This document shows, in pieces, positions 26,174-35,712 of a stretch of 51,073 nt of DNA. A program made the position numbers and the translations under genes. The first letter of the stretch is position 1. Each line of letters begins with the position of its first letter. The stretch is from assembly GCA_937958685.1 (NCBI GenBank), contig CALGNF010000082.1:1-51073 (forward strand). Direction: 5' to 3'. The stretch is from an uncultured Caryophanales bacterium (lineage in GTDB: Bacteria > Bacillota_I > Bacilli_A > Izemoplasmatales > Hujiaoplasmataceae). A model generated the notes under the pieces. The model was not told the DNA's origin. It did no database searches and saw nothing but the letters and a program-made list of their open reading frames with translations.

Positions 26174-26991
26174 ACAAACTGATCATCACCTGCGCGATCA
26201 CCGGCGCCGAAACCACAAAAGCGATGAATCCGGCGGTGCCTTACACCGCCCAGGAAATCGCTGATGCAGCGCATGGCGCGTATTTGGCCGGGGCCAGCAT
26301 CATCCATTTGCATGGACGCTGGGACGACGGCACACCGACCCAAAGCAAGGAACGCTACAAAACCTTCATCGACGCCATCCGCGCGAAAGCGCCGGATGTC
26401 ATCATCCAGTTATCAACGGGTGGAGCTGTCGGCATGGGCCGCGATGAACGGGCGGAGCCGCTTCTGCTCGATCCGGAAATGGCTACGCTTGATTGCGGCA
26501 CGCTCAATTTCGGCGGCGATGACATTTTCATCAATACCGAAAACGACATCATTTACTTTGCGACGCTCATGAACGAACGCCGGATCAGTTATGAACTGGA
26601 ATGTTTTGAAAAAGGCCACGTCGACACAGCGTTGCGGTTGGCCCGCAGGGGTATCATCAAGGAACCATTGCATTTCAGTTTCGTGCTCGGCGTGAACGGG
26701 GGCATGAGCGGCGAAGAGCGCGATTTCAGGTTCATGAGAGAAAGCATTCCCGAAACGGCGACCTACAGCGTCGCCGGCATCGGCAAATACGAATTCACGC
26801 TGGCCCGATTGGCGATTCTTGACGGCGGCCACGTCCGCGTGGGCCTCGAGGACAACCTTTATCTGGAAAAGGGTGTCCTGGCAACATCGAACCGCGAACT
26901 CGTGGAAAAAGTCGTGCGGATCGCGAAAGAAGCCGGCCGCGAGATCGCCACAAGCGCGGAAGCCCGGGCGATTTTACGAATGGGGAGATAA
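26170..26991 (+). CDS. kce: 3-keto-5-aminohexanoate cleavage enzyme
   Basis: The 273-residue protein belongs to the BKACE (DUF849) family. The zinc ligands HLH occur in IIHLHGRW and the conserved glutamate in GLEDN near the C terminus. It condenses 3-keto-5-aminohexanoate with acetyl-CoA and splits the product to acetoacetate and 3-aminobutyryl-CoA. The open frame extends upstream, but ATG 26170 overlaps the kal stop (ATGA) and starts the family sequence [16 protein letters not shown]. Confidence 0.92.
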   Translation: MNKLIITCAITGAETTKAMNPAVPYTAQEIADAAHGAYLAGASIIHLHGRWDDGTPTQSKERYKTFIDAIRAKAPDVIIQLSTGGAVGMGRDERAEPLLLDPEMATLDCGTLNFGGDDIFINTENDIIYFATLMNERRISYELECFEKGHVDTALRLARRGIIKEPLHFSFVLGVNGGMSGEERDFRFMRESIPETATYSVAGIGKYEFTLARLAILDGGHVRVGLEDNLYLEKGVLATSNRELVEKVVRIAKEAGREIATSAEARAILRMGR

Positions 26992-26993
26992 TA

Positions 26994-28043
26994 ATGCCGA
27001 AATTATGCAAATATGGAACCCACCGCGTCATCACCCCCCAAGGGGTCCTGCCGCAGGCGGCGGATGTCCTTGACAACACGATGGTCTGCCAAGAGAACGA
27101 AATCCTGGTGGATGTCGCGACCCTGAACATCGACGCCGCATCATTCACGCAGCTCAAGGCCGCCGCCAACAATGATCCCGAGCAGATCAAAAAAGCGATT
27201 GTCGACATCGTCGCCACCCGGGGAAAGATGCAAAACCCCGTCACCGGGAGCGGCGGCATGTTCATCGGCAAGATCAGAGAAATCGGCAGTGAGATCACGA
27301 CCGACGCCAAAGTTGGCGACGAGATCGCCTCGCTGGTGTCGCTGTCGCTCACACCGCTCAAAATCGCACGGATCCTCGCGATCCGTCCCGACCGCGACCA
27401 GGTCGACATCATCGGCCAGGCCATCCTGTTCGCTTCCAGCATCTACGCAAAGATACCTGAGGATCTGCCTCCGCGGCTGGTTCTGGCGGCTCTGGATGTT
27501 TGCGGGGCCCCGGCGCAGGTCGCCAAATTGGTCAAACCCAAGGACGCTGTCCTGATCATCGGGGCGTCGGGAAAAAGCGGTTTATTGTGCGCCTATCAAG
27601 CCCGAAAGTCCGCAGGACCCGCCGGCAGGGTGATCGCCATCATCAACGACATCGGCCAACTTGCGGATCTGGAGCGCCTCGGCGTCTGCGATAAAATTGT
27701 CATCGGCGACGCCAGGCAGCCAATGGACATCTATCACAAAGTGCTGGATGCCAACAATGGCGCCAAGGTCGATGTGACGATCAACGTCGTCAATGTACCC
27801 AACACGGAGCTGTCATCGATCCTGCCGACCAAGGACGAGGGCGTTGTCTACTTCTTCAGCATGGCGACATCATTCGCAAAAGCCGCCCTCGGAGCCGAAG
27901 GCGTCGCCTCCGAAACGATGATGCTGATCGGCAACGGCTATACCAAAGGCCATGCGCAACTGACTTTGGATTTGTTTCGGGAATCCAAGGAGCTCTACGA
28001 CATTTTCATGAGAAGATACGTGAGCGAAGGAGAACAATCATGA
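26994..28043 (+). CDS. kdd: L-erythro-3,5-diaminohexanoate dehydrogenase
   Basis: The 349-residue protein oxidises 3,5-diaminohexanoate to 3-keto-5-aminohexanoate with NAD(P)+. Family marks are GTHRVITPQGVLPQAA at the N terminus and a dinucleotide-binding stretch VLIIGASGKSGLL. It starts 2 bases after the kce stop and overlaps kamA. The ribosome binding site is GGGGAG. Confidence 0.9.
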   Translation: MPKLCKYGTHRVITPQGVLPQAADVLDNTMVCQENEILVDVATLNIDAASFTQLKAAANNDPEQIKKAIVDIVATRGKMQNPVTGSGGMFIGKIREIGSEITTDAKVGDEIASLVSLSLTPLKIARILAIRPDRDQVDIIGQAILFASSIYAKIPEDLPPRLVLAALDVCGAPAQVAKLVKPKDAVLIIGASGKSGLLCAYQARKSAGPAGRVIAIINDIGQLADLERLGVCDKIVIGDARQPMDIYHKVLDANNGAKVDVTINVVNVPNTELSSILPTKDEGVVYFFSMATSFAKAALGAEGVASETMMLIGNGYTKGHAQLTLDLFRESKELYDIFMRRYVSEGEQS

Positions 28044-29305
28044 TCAAGACAAACGACACTTATCTCGAGCGGAGAGAAACCTACTTCGCGGATATTCCCG
28101 ACGACAAATGGCGCGACTGGCACTGGCAGGTCAGGAACCGGATCGCCAATGTCAAAGATCTGCGAAAATATCTGGCCATCTCCGATCAGGAGGCCGCCGA
28201 CATCGAGAAGGTCCTATCCAAATTCCGGATGGCGATCACGCCGTACTACCTGACGCTGATCGATCCCAAGAACCCGGACTGTCCGATCAGAAAACAGGCG
28301 GTTCCCGGAATATCTGAAATGATACAGGGCAAATACGACATGCTCGATCCCTTGGATGAGGATGTCGACTCACCCGTTCCCGGACTCACGCACCGCTATC
28401 CCGACCGGGTCTTGTTTCTGATCACCGACATGTGCAGCATGTACTGCCGGCATTGCACAAGAAGACGTTATGCCGGACAGAAGGATATGCCGGCACCGAA
28501 ACACCGGATCGACCTGGCGATCGAATATATCGCCAAGACGCCGCAGATAAGGGATGTCTTGCTTTCCGGAGGCGACGCCTTGCTCATGGAAGACGGCGTC
28601 TTGGAAAGCATCATCTCCCGACTGAGACAGATTGAACATGTCGAAATCATCCGCCTCGGCACCCGGACACCCGTCGTCATGCCGCAGCGGATCACCCCGG
28701 AACTCGTCGCGATGCTCAGAAAATATCACCCGATCTGGGTGAACACCCACTTCAACCACTATGACGAAATCACTGCCGAAAGCAAGGCGGCGATCGACTT
28801 GATGGCGGATGCCGGCATTCCTCTTGGCAACCAGAGCGTCCTCTTGCGCGGAGTCAACGACTGCGTGCACGTGATGCGCAAACTGGTCACCAGACTGGCG
28901 CAAATTAGGATCAGGCCATATTATATCTACCAGTGCGATCTTTCGCTGGGGATTGAACATTTCCGGACGCCGGTTTCCAAAGGCATCGAGATCATCGAAG
29001 GCCTTCGCGGCCATGTCAGCGGCTTTTGTGTGCCGACTTTCGTCGTCGACGGTCCCAAGGGCGGCGGCAAAATCCCGGTAATGCCCAATTACATCGTTTC
29101 CCAGGCGCCGGGAAAGACAGTGCTTCGCAATTATGAAGGCGTCATCACGACCTACAGCGAGCCTGAAGATTATCATTTTGAATGCAACTGCGAGGATTGC
29201 CGGAAAAACGGCCACACCGAGGGCATCAGCGCCCTTTTGTCAGGTCAAAGGGTCGCCATTGAACCCAGTCATTTGGAAAGAAGAGAACGAACATCGAAAC
29301 CTTAA
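28040..29305 (+). CDS. kamA: lysine 2,3-aminomutase
   Basis: The 421-residue radical SAM enzyme converts L-lysine to L-beta-lysine. The cluster-binding cysteines are C132, C136 and C139 (CSMYCRHC). The PLP lysine lies in PKGGGKIP (the usual motif is PGGGGK). A cysteine-rich C terminus (CNCEDC) fits the zinc site of the clostridial enzyme. It overlaps kdd and is followed by the kamB-like gene after 8 bases. It performs the first step of the pathway encoded here. Confidence 0.95.
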   Translation: MIKTNDTYLERRETYFADIPDDKWRDWHWQVRNRIANVKDLRKYLAISDQEAADIEKVLSKFRMAITPYYLTLIDPKNPDCPIRKQAVPGISEMIQGKYDMLDPLDEDVDSPVPGLTHRYPDRVLFLITDMCSMYCRHCTRRRYAGQKDMPAPKHRIDLAIEYIAKTPQIRDVLLSGGDALLMEDGVLESIISRLRQIEHVEIIRLGTRTPVVMPQRITPELVAMLRKYHPIWVNTHFNHYDEITAESKAAIDLMADAGIPLGNQSVLLRGVNDCVHVMRKLVTRLAQIRIRPYYIYQCDLSLGIEHFRTPVSKGIEIIEGLRGHVSGFCVPTFVVDGPKGGGKIPVMPNYIVSQAPGKTVLRNYEGVITTYSEPEDYHFECNCEDCRKNGHTEGISALLSGQRVAIEPSHLERRERTSKP

Positions 29306-29313
29306 GAGATAAA

Positions 29314-30288
29314 GTGTTGCCCTATGATGTCATCAGCATCATCGGCAATGCCAAGAATGCCGGCAAAACGACAGTTCTGAATGCCTTGATTGAGAGCTTC
29401 AAGTCCATGAGAATCGGCTTGACTTCCATCGGTATGGACGGCGAGGCGCTCGACAATGTCACGAGCCTGCCCAAACCGCGGATCAAAGTCCATCCGTCCT
29501 TTTTGGTCGCAACCGCGGAAGGATGCCTCAAAGCCGCGGAAGCAGAATATTCGTTGATTGAGAAAACCAGCATTAGGACGCCACTCGGAAACATCGTCAT
29601 CGCCCAAGCCAAAAATACGGGGAACATGCTGGTGGCCGGACCTTCGAAAATCAGCGAGATGGAACTCGCCATCGAAAAACTCAAACAGGCAGGCTGTCCG
29701 AAAGTCCTGATCGACGGAGCATTCTCCCGCCAATCGGCAGCCAAACTGGCCACAGGAGCCGTTCTCGTCCTGGGGGCAAACCGCTCGCCAGTGATGGAAA
29801 CGGTCATCAAGGACGCCAAAGCGCTCTATGAACGGCTGACAATCGCCGTCATCGACGAGAGATATCTGCATCTGGCAGAAAGCGGACTGATCACGGCCCT
29901 TGACGGAGCCGGCGGAAAGCACGTCTATGACGAAACATCGACCCTGATGGATCCCGAAAGGCTGTTTGCCTGGATCGACCCGTCGTGGACGCATGTCTAT
30001 GTTCCCCGATCCGTCGGCACGGCGTTTTTTCGGGTGATGCTCAAAGATCGTACGAAGCGCTTCGTCCTGATCATGAACGACCCGACGTCTCTGCAACCCG
30101 AGGAACACATGCTGGCGCATGTTGCCTCGTTTAAACACAGATTGAAGGTCATGAGGGGCATCAACCTCATCGCCGTCTGTTTGAATCCGGTCTCGCCCAG
30201 GGGCTACGCCTTCGACGAGCCGGCATTCCACCTGGCACTCGAACAAGAATTGGGCTTGCCCGTCTTCAATGTGCTGAAAGAAGCGTGA
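29314..30288 (+). CDS. kamB: P-loop protein, probable lysine 5,6-aminomutase reactivase subunit KamB
   Basis: This protein of 324 residues starts with a Walker A motif GNAKNAGKTT (11-20). In known lysine clusters the gene between kamA and kamD is kamB, thought to help reactivate the cobalamin-dependent mutase, usually with the MutS-like ATPase KamC. No kamC is found here. The start is GTG 29314 with a weak AAGAG. Family assignment rests on the P-loop, size and position. Strong similarity cannot be checked here. Confidence 0.65.
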   Translation: MLPYDVISIIGNAKNAGKTTVLNALIESFKSMRIGLTSIGMDGEALDNVTSLPKPRIKVHPSFLVATAEGCLKAAEAEYSLIEKTSIRTPLGNIVIAQAKNTGNMLVAGPSKISEMELAIEKLKQAGCPKVLIDGAFSRQSAAKLATGAVLVLGANRSPVMETVIKDAKALYERLTIAVIDERYLHLAESGLITALDGAGGKHVYDETSTLMDPERLFAWIDPSWTHVYVPRSVGTAFFRVMLKDRTKRFVLIMNDPTSLQPEEHMLAHVASFKHRLKVMRGINLIAVCLNPVSPRGYAFDEPAFHLALEQELGLPVFNVLKEA

Positions 30289-30292
30289 TCTC

Positions 30293-31843
30293 ATGAACAA
30301 ACTGAACTTGGACCAAAACGTGATCGCCACATGTCGCCAACTCGCCATGGGCATCGCCGATGACATCCATGAATTCATCCACAAACATACGACCGTCAGC
30401 GTCGAAAGGACCGTTTGCCGGTTGCTCGGCGTCGACGGTGTCGATCGTTTCGGCGTTCCCATTCCCAACCTGATCGTCGACGACATCAAAGACCGCGGGG
30501 ATTTGTCCCGCGGCGTTTCGGTGTACCTGGCCGCGGGCCTCAAAGCAACAGGCATGGACCTGAAAGCCTTGGTCAAGGCCTATCTTCAAGGCGAAGTCCA
30601 ACTGGGCAGCGATCCGTTGCCAAGCATCAAGGAGACCCTGGGAATCCTCGAACCATACTACGCGGCAACGCTGAAACAAATCAAAGACAACCGTGGCGAA
30701 CGGGAAAACCGCAAACAAAAATACGGACAAAAACCAACCGAAATCTACGTGATCGTCGCCACCGGCAACATCCATGAGGACGTGATCCAGGCCAAAGCGG
30801 CCGCCAAAGCCGGCGCCGACATCATCGCCGTCATCCGTTCGACCGGCCAGTCGCTGCTCGATTATGTTCCCTATGGCATCACCACCGAAGGCTTCGGCGG
30901 CACCTATGCGACCCAAGCGAATTTCCGCCTGATGCGGGCGGCGCTCGATGAAGTCGCAGAGGCGGAGAACCGTTACATCAGCCTCGTCAACTACGCTTCG
31001 GGTTTGTGCATGCCGGAGATCGCGGCGATGGCCGCCCTCGAACGCCTCGACATCCTGCTCAACGACAGCATGTACGGGATCATCTTCCGCGACATCAACA
31101 TGCAGCGGACGTTCATCGACCAGTATTTCTCCCGTCTCATCAACGCCTACGCCGGCATCATCATCAACACCGGCGAGGACAACTACCTGACGACCAGCGA
31201 CGCCGTCGAGGAGGCGCACACCGTGCTCGCCTCCCAGTTCATCAATGAGGCGTTCGCCCTCAAAGCGCACCTTCCGGAACAGCTGATGGGGCTCGGGCAT
31301 GCCTTTGAGATCGATCCCGCAGTCGAGGACAGTTTCCTGCTCGAGATCGCCCAGGCGGAAATGGCCAGGGAGATTTTCCCGACCGCGCCGCTCAAATACA
31401 TGCCGCCGACGAAACACATCAACGGCAATATTTTCCGCGCCTACCAGCAAAACACGATGTTCAACCTGGCGACGACCTTCACCGACCAGTCGATCCATCT
31501 GCTCGGCATGATGACGGAAGCGATCCACACACCCTTTATCGCCGACAGGTATTTGGCGATTGAAAACGCCAAACTGGTGCAGCGCGCCGCTAAATCGATG
31601 CGCGAGGAAATCTGCTTCAAACCCGGCGGGATCATCGAATCCCGTGCCAAATCAGTTTTGGCCAAGGCTGCCGAGCTGTTGGAAAGCGTCCGCAAGATCG
31701 GGCTGTTCCAAGCTTTGGAAAACGGTGTCTTCGCCGGCGTGAAACGCCCCTTCAAGGGTGGCAAGGGACTTGAGGGCGTCATCGCGAAACATCCGCAATA
31801 CCTCAATGTCATCTCCGCGAGAATGGAGGCGGAACTGCTATGA
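30293..31843 (+). CDS. kamD: lysine 5,6-aminomutase, alpha subunit
   Basis: The 516-residue subunit has the standard length and sequence of KamD (QKYGQKPTEIYVIVATGNIHEDVIQAKAAAK and following barrel). With KamE it forms the adenosylcobalamin- and PLP-dependent enzyme that moves the terminal amino group of beta-lysine to carbon 5. It starts 4 bases after the kamB-like stop and overlaps kamE by ATGA. Confidence 0.93.
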   Translation: MNKLNLDQNVIATCRQLAMGIADDIHEFIHKHTTVSVERTVCRLLGVDGVDRFGVPIPNLIVDDIKDRGDLSRGVSVYLAAGLKATGMDLKALVKAYLQGEVQLGSDPLPSIKETLGILEPYYAATLKQIKDNRGERENRKQKYGQKPTEIYVIVATGNIHEDVIQAKAAAKAGADIIAVIRSTGQSLLDYVPYGITTEGFGGTYATQANFRLMRAALDEVAEAENRYISLVNYASGLCMPEIAAMAALERLDILLNDSMYGIIFRDINMQRTFIDQYFSRLINAYAGIIINTGEDNYLTTSDAVEEAHTVLASQFINEAFALKAHLPEQLMGLGHAFEIDPAVEDSFLLEIAQAEMAREIFPTAPLKYMPPTKHINGNIFRAYQQNTMFNLATTFTDQSIHLLGMMTEAIHTPFIADRYLAIENAKLVQRAAKSMREEICFKPGGIIESRAKSVLAKAAELLESVRKIGLFQALENGVFAGVKRPFKGGKGLEGVIAKHPQYLNVISARMEAELL

Positions 31844-32577
31844 AACTCAGGCCTTACGGCGACACGCTGGCAGACGGCAAAGTCCAACTCAGTTTCACCC
31901 TGCCCTGCGATCCCGACGCAACCGGGATCGAGGCCGCCAAGCAACTTGCCAAAGCCATGGGGATGATCGATCCCGGCGTTGTCCAAGCCGAAAAGATCGG
32001 TGAAGGATTCGGATTCTTCATCGTTTACGGTTCGGTCCCGTTTGCAATCGATACTGACAAGATCAAAGTCGAGGATGTCGCCACACCGACGCTTTCCCGC
32101 GAGGAAATCGAATCGCTCATTGAAAAAGAACTCGGCCGGGATGTTGTCTTTGTCGGCGCCTCCACCGGCACCGATGCCCACACCGTCGGCATCGACGCCA
32201 TCATGAACATGAAAGGTTTCGCCGGTCATTACGGTTTGGAACGATACAAGCACGTCAAAGCCTACAATCTCGGCAGTCAGGTCGCCAACGAGGAATTCGT
32301 CAGACAAGCCAGGCGCTTGCAGGCTGATGTCCTGCTCGTCAGCCAAACCGTCACCCAGAAGGATATCCATCTGCGCAACCTGACCAATCTCGTCGAGCTG
32401 CTGGAAGCGGAAAAACTTCGTGATCAAGTCATCCTGATCGCCGGTGGTGCTCGTATCACCCATGAACTGGCCAAGGAACTGGGGTATGACGCCGGGTTCG
32501 GCCCGAAGAAATATGCCGAGGACGTCGCCTCTTTTGCGGTGTTGGAATTGATTGAACGAAAAAAAAGTGTAAAATAG
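31840..32577 (+). CDS. kamE: lysine 5,6-aminomutase, beta subunit
   Basis: The 245-residue subunit carries the B12-binding signature DAHTVG (112-117, DxHxxG), with H114 as lower cobalt ligand. A later SQTVTQKD block and glycine-rich IAGGARI complete the B12 Rossmann domain. A lysine in the stretch HVKAYNLGSQV is a candidate for the PLP-binding residue. It is co-translated with kamD. The cobalamin adenosyltransferase gene follows after 29 bases. Confidence 0.93.
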   Translation: MKLRPYGDTLADGKVQLSFTLPCDPDATGIEAAKQLAKAMGMIDPGVVQAEKIGEGFGFFIVYGSVPFAIDTDKIKVEDVATPTLSREEIESLIEKELGRDVVFVGASTGTDAHTVGIDAIMNMKGFAGHYGLERYKHVKAYNLGSQVANEEFVRQARRLQADVLLVSQTVTQKDIHLRNLTNLVELLEAEKLRDQVILIAGGARITHELAKELGYDAGFGPKKYAEDVASFAVLELIERKKSVK

Positions 32578-32606
32578 GAGTATCCACAAAATCGAGGTGC
32601 ATTTTC

Positions 32607-33134
32607 ATGATAGACGATCCGCTCCGCCTGATTTCGACCGGAACCGGCGATGCCGGCTTTTCCAGCGACTATACCGGCAAAAGATTGGCAAAAGCCGATG
32701 CGCTGTTCGAAGCGATGGGCACAATCGATGAACTGAGTTCTTGGCTCGGGCTTTGCTATCACCAGATTCATGATGAAGGCATCAAGGAAATCCAGCGACA
32801 TCTCCAACGGATCAACTCGCAGATCGCCACCGACCCCGCTCATCCCCACCATGCCAAACTGGATTTGCTCGGCGAAGCGGAAGTAAGGTGGCTGGAGAAC
32901 CGGGAAGCCGACATTCTTTCCGGGATGACGCTGGACCACAAGTTCAGGCTCCCCGGAAGCGAGACGTCAGCCGCAGGGGCTTTCATCGACATGGGCCGGG
33001 CGATCGCCCGCCGCGCCGAAAGGCAATTTGTGGCATATAGGAACTCGGCCGATAGAAATGATCTTCTTGAGTGTGGAATATATCTTAATCGACTTAGTGA
33101 TCTTCTATATCTAATGGCCAATAAACGCACATAG
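32607..33134 (+). CDS. cob(I)alamin adenosyltransferase, PduO type
   Basis: The 175-residue protein makes adenosylcobalamin from ATP and reduced cobalamin. Marks are TGTGDAGFSSDY near the N terminus, MGTIDELSSWLG, GSETSAAGAFIDMGRAIARRAER and YLNRLSDLLYLMA at the end. It can charge the cofactor for both KamDE and glutamate mutase, encoded on either side. The last 30 codons use AT-rich codons (ATA, AAT, CTT, AGT) unlike the first part, yet the frame and the conserved C-terminal motif are intact. This suggests that a recombination border lies in the 3' end. Confidence 0.9.
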   Translation: MIDDPLRLISTGTGDAGFSSDYTGKRLAKADALFEAMGTIDELSSWLGLCYHQIHDEGIKEIQRHLQRINSQIATDPAHPHHAKLDLLGEAEVRWLENREADILSGMTLDHKFRLPGSETSAAGAFIDMGRAIARRAERQFVAYRNSADRNDLLECGIYLNRLSDLLYLMANKRT

Positions 33135-33559
33135 ACATTTTCGGAAATTGAGTAAATTATCAGTAATGTGGTTGATTTTTGATATAACATAATATATACT
33201 TTGTCGCAGGCATACACAACTAATCGATGAGCAGGTATCCATGATGAACATTACTCGTCAGAAGCATTTTCGCAGACAAAGTATCCGACTCTACATCAAC
33301 ATAATGAATAACCCAAGAAGGAAATGCAGACCTGTGGCACCTTCAAGCTACGCTTGAATACCACAAGATCGCCATTCGTATCTTGGGTTTTTCTATTGAA
33401 ACCGGCGGGTGTTTTACAAAGGAATCATAAGTCGTCATACTTGTCAGATAACAAAATACATTATTAGGTTGTCGGTAACCAAATCAAGAAGCAATAGATG
33501 CATCTTCAATGGCTGTAATCCGACCAAAACACAATTATACAAAGGAGAGGGTATTGCCG
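33135..33559 (+). other. AT-rich intergenic region with structured RNA
   Basis: No supported gene lies in these 425 bases. The region holds a long-range 10-bp helix (33196-33284), an inner hairpin and a terminator-like stem-loop (33310-33394), then the ribosome binding site of the next gene. AT-rich sequence upstream (TTGATT, TATATA) could be a promoter but the spacing is poor. Confidence 0.6.
33196..33394 (+). ncRNA. unclassified structured leader or small RNA with terminator
   Basis: ATACTTTGTC (33196-33205) pairs perfectly with GACAAAGTAT (33275-33284). Inside, GATGAG (33226-33231) pairs with CTCGTC (33254-33259). Downstream AACCCAAGA (33310-33318) pairs with TCTTGGGTT (33381-33389), enclosing nested stems TGTGG/CCACA and TTCAAGC/GCTTGAA, and ends in TTTTTCT. 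Such a layout fits a leader that ends in a conditional terminator, or a free small RNA. I do not recognise a known class. Confidence 0.5.
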
Positions 33560-35476
33560 ATGAAATTAGCCTACAAACGTTTTCTTACTGTCGCAATATG
33601 GATCATTGTGGTGATGTGGGTAACTGCATGCGGAGAAATGACGACTATTCCTGTTGTTGAGACGATCGCAACAACGGAGACCTCATTCGAAACGACATCA
33701 ACCACATCTTTCAACACTTCAACAAGCAACACCAAGACCACCATTTTTACATCTGTGCCTGTTCTAACAACAACGGCATCTACAACCCTTATTCAAGATT
33801 ATCTTGATACAAGTATTCGTGATGCTTATGCTCAAAATGGAATGGTTACATCTTCTTCGCCTTTAGCATCCAAAGTGGGGCTTGATATCCTTAAAAACGG
33901 AGGAAACGCTTTTGATGCGGCAGTAGCGATTGCTTTTGCATTAAGCGTCGTTGAACCGCAATCCTCAAGCATTGGCGGAGGCGGAATGTTGATTGGCCAC
34001 GTTGCCGGGAGTCACGAAACTTTTGTCTACAATTATCGAGAATTCGCACCGGGAGCAGCAACCACGAATCGATACCAACAAAACGATATTTCTTTAACCA
34101 CAGGTGCAGGATCATTTGGGGTGCCCATGTTCGTTGACGGGATGCTTAAAGTGCTTGAAGATCATGGCACAATGAGCCGGACGGAGATTATTGGTCCTGC
34201 AATAGAACTTGCCCGCCAGGGTGCTATCGTTTCACCTGTTCTTGCTGAAGCCATAAGAAGCAGTTTTTCATCGTTGATTAACGGTCAAATAGAAGCGATA
34301 GCCATATTTGGCAGCGATGGATATGACCATATCCTTGAAGGTGATACAATGATCAACATCCCTCTAGCCGATGCGCTTGAATCGATTGTGAACTACGGTA
34401 GAGAAGGGTTTTACACCGGACCGATAGCCACTGCGATTGTTACAGATATTCAAGATGCAGGAGGCATTGTGACGCTTCAAGATATGGAACGCGCGATGGG
34501 ATTGACGGAAAAAAGCACAGCTGTTTCTGGTGTTTATGGAAATTATGATATATATTCTGTTATGCCGCCCGGGTCTGGAATTAGCATCATCCAATTCTTC
34601 AACATCATCGAGCAGTACAACGCTCAATATGGACCGGTTTCAGAACTTGACCACAATTCAGCTGAATATTTACATCTTATCGGATCCGCATTGCAGTTGG
34701 TTTATGGCGACAGACGAGGATTCATAGGCGATCCCAAACTAGTTGAAATTCCCGTGGCTGGACTTATCAGTAAGCAATATGCGGCCGCTAGGTTGACTCA
34801 CTACAATCCGGTTCGCGGAATTGTATTTTCTGAGACCACCCTACAGGGAAATCCATGGAACTATGGTGATGCTACGCATACTGAACAATATGATTATTCT
34901 GAAGGGTGGGAGGGTAATGAATCAGCGAACTTCATCGTTGTAGATAATATGAGCAACGCTGTTTCCGCAACAAATACAATTAATTCAAAGTTTGGTAGCG
35001 GCATTTTTGGTTCCAAAATCGGTGTGTATTTAAACGACGCACTCGGTTCGCTCACGACCGCGGCCAATAGCCCAGCAACGATAAGCCCGCATAAACACCC
35101 CATTAGTGGGATTTCACCCACTTTGGTATTCAAAGATGGCAGTCTATTTATGGCAATAGGAGCAGAAGGCAATAGGCGCGCCCCGGCTGCTATTGTTCAA
35201 GCAATGCTAAATATTATGGAGTTCGGGTTTAATGTCCAAGACGCACTCGAAACCTCAAGAATATTTAATTACGCCGGACATAATATTGAGATCGGCCACG
35301 ATATAGACGAAGAGACAGTCGCTGATTTGGTATTACTTGGTTACGAACCATTAATTATTCGAGACCAAAACGGATATTTTGGATGTGTTCATTCAGTAAT
35401 AATCATCAACCACAATCCGACAGAAATGCATGGTGGTGCCGATCGTCGTCGAAATGGAAAAGCATTAGGGTATTAA
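33560..35476 (+). CDS. gamma-glutamyltransferase-like lipoprotein, divergent active site
   Basis: This protein of 638 residues has a signal with lipobox VTAC (C24), a Ser/Thr-rich linker (about 28-80) and a gamma-glutamyltransferase fold. Conserved parts are IGGGGM, NYREFAP (substrate arginine R160), PPGSGI and HPISGISPTLV. The self-cleavage motif TTHxS is SANFI here (S455, A456, N457), so serine would have to replace the threonine nucleophile. Start ATG 33560 has AAAGGAGAGG upstream; a frame upstream of it lacks support. The gene is AT-rich compared with neighbours. If active it could release glutamate for the next operon. Confidence 0.8.
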   Translation: MKLAYKRFLTVAIWIIVVMWVTACGEMTTIPVVETIATTETSFETTSTTSFNTSTSNTKTTIFTSVPVLTTTASTTLIQDYLDTSIRDAYAQNGMVTSSSPLASKVGLDILKNGGNAFDAAVAIAFALSVVEPQSSSIGGGGMLIGHVAGSHETFVYNYREFAPGAATTNRYQQNDISLTTGAGSFGVPMFVDGMLKVLEDHGTMSRTEIIGPAIELARQGAIVSPVLAEAIRSSFSSLINGQIEAIAIFGSDGYDHILEGDTMINIPLADALESIVNYGREGFYTGPIATAIVTDIQDAGGIVTLQDMERAMGLTEKSTAVSGVYGNYDIYSVMPPGSGISIIQFFNIIEQYNAQYGPVSELDHNSAEYLHLIGSALQLVYGDRRGFIGDPKLVEIPVAGLISKQYAAARLTHYNPVRGIVFSETTLQGNPWNYGDATHTEQYDYSEGWEGNESANFIVVDNMSNAVSATNTINSKFGSGIFGSKIGVYLNDALGSLTTAANSPATISPHKHPISGISPTLVFKDGSLFMAIGAEGNRRAPAAIVQAMLNIMEFGFNVQDALETSRIFNYAGHNIEIGHDIDEETVADLVLLGYEPLIIRDQNGYFGCVHSVIIINHNPTEMHGGADRRRNGKALGY

Positions 35477-35710
35477 ATCGAAATCGATACATTAGAAATA
35501 AACAAACAACCCAGACACCATAGCGCCTCAAATCACCAAACCAACCATCTGAAAATATCACCGAAAACAAAACGCGATATTGGGATGTTTTGACTTGTTT
35601 TTTTACCGTTCGTCGAATTATGTTCAAATGTGTGGCGGACATTCGTAGATCGGGATTTGTCACAATAATCATTAACAAACACCAGATAACACTATGTAGA
35701 TTTCCATAAA
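35477..35710. other. AT-rich intergenic stretch
   Basis: I see no gene, clear terminator or repeat here. The AT-rich composition continues from the preceding gene and ends just before the promoter of the glutamate operon. Confidence 0.5.
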
Positions 35711-35712
35711 TG

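Noticed and set aside
33331..33345. TGGCACC in the structured leader as a T-box core
   Set aside because: Only seven bases match. The following CGCG, a specifier stem and the usual stem I motifs are missing.
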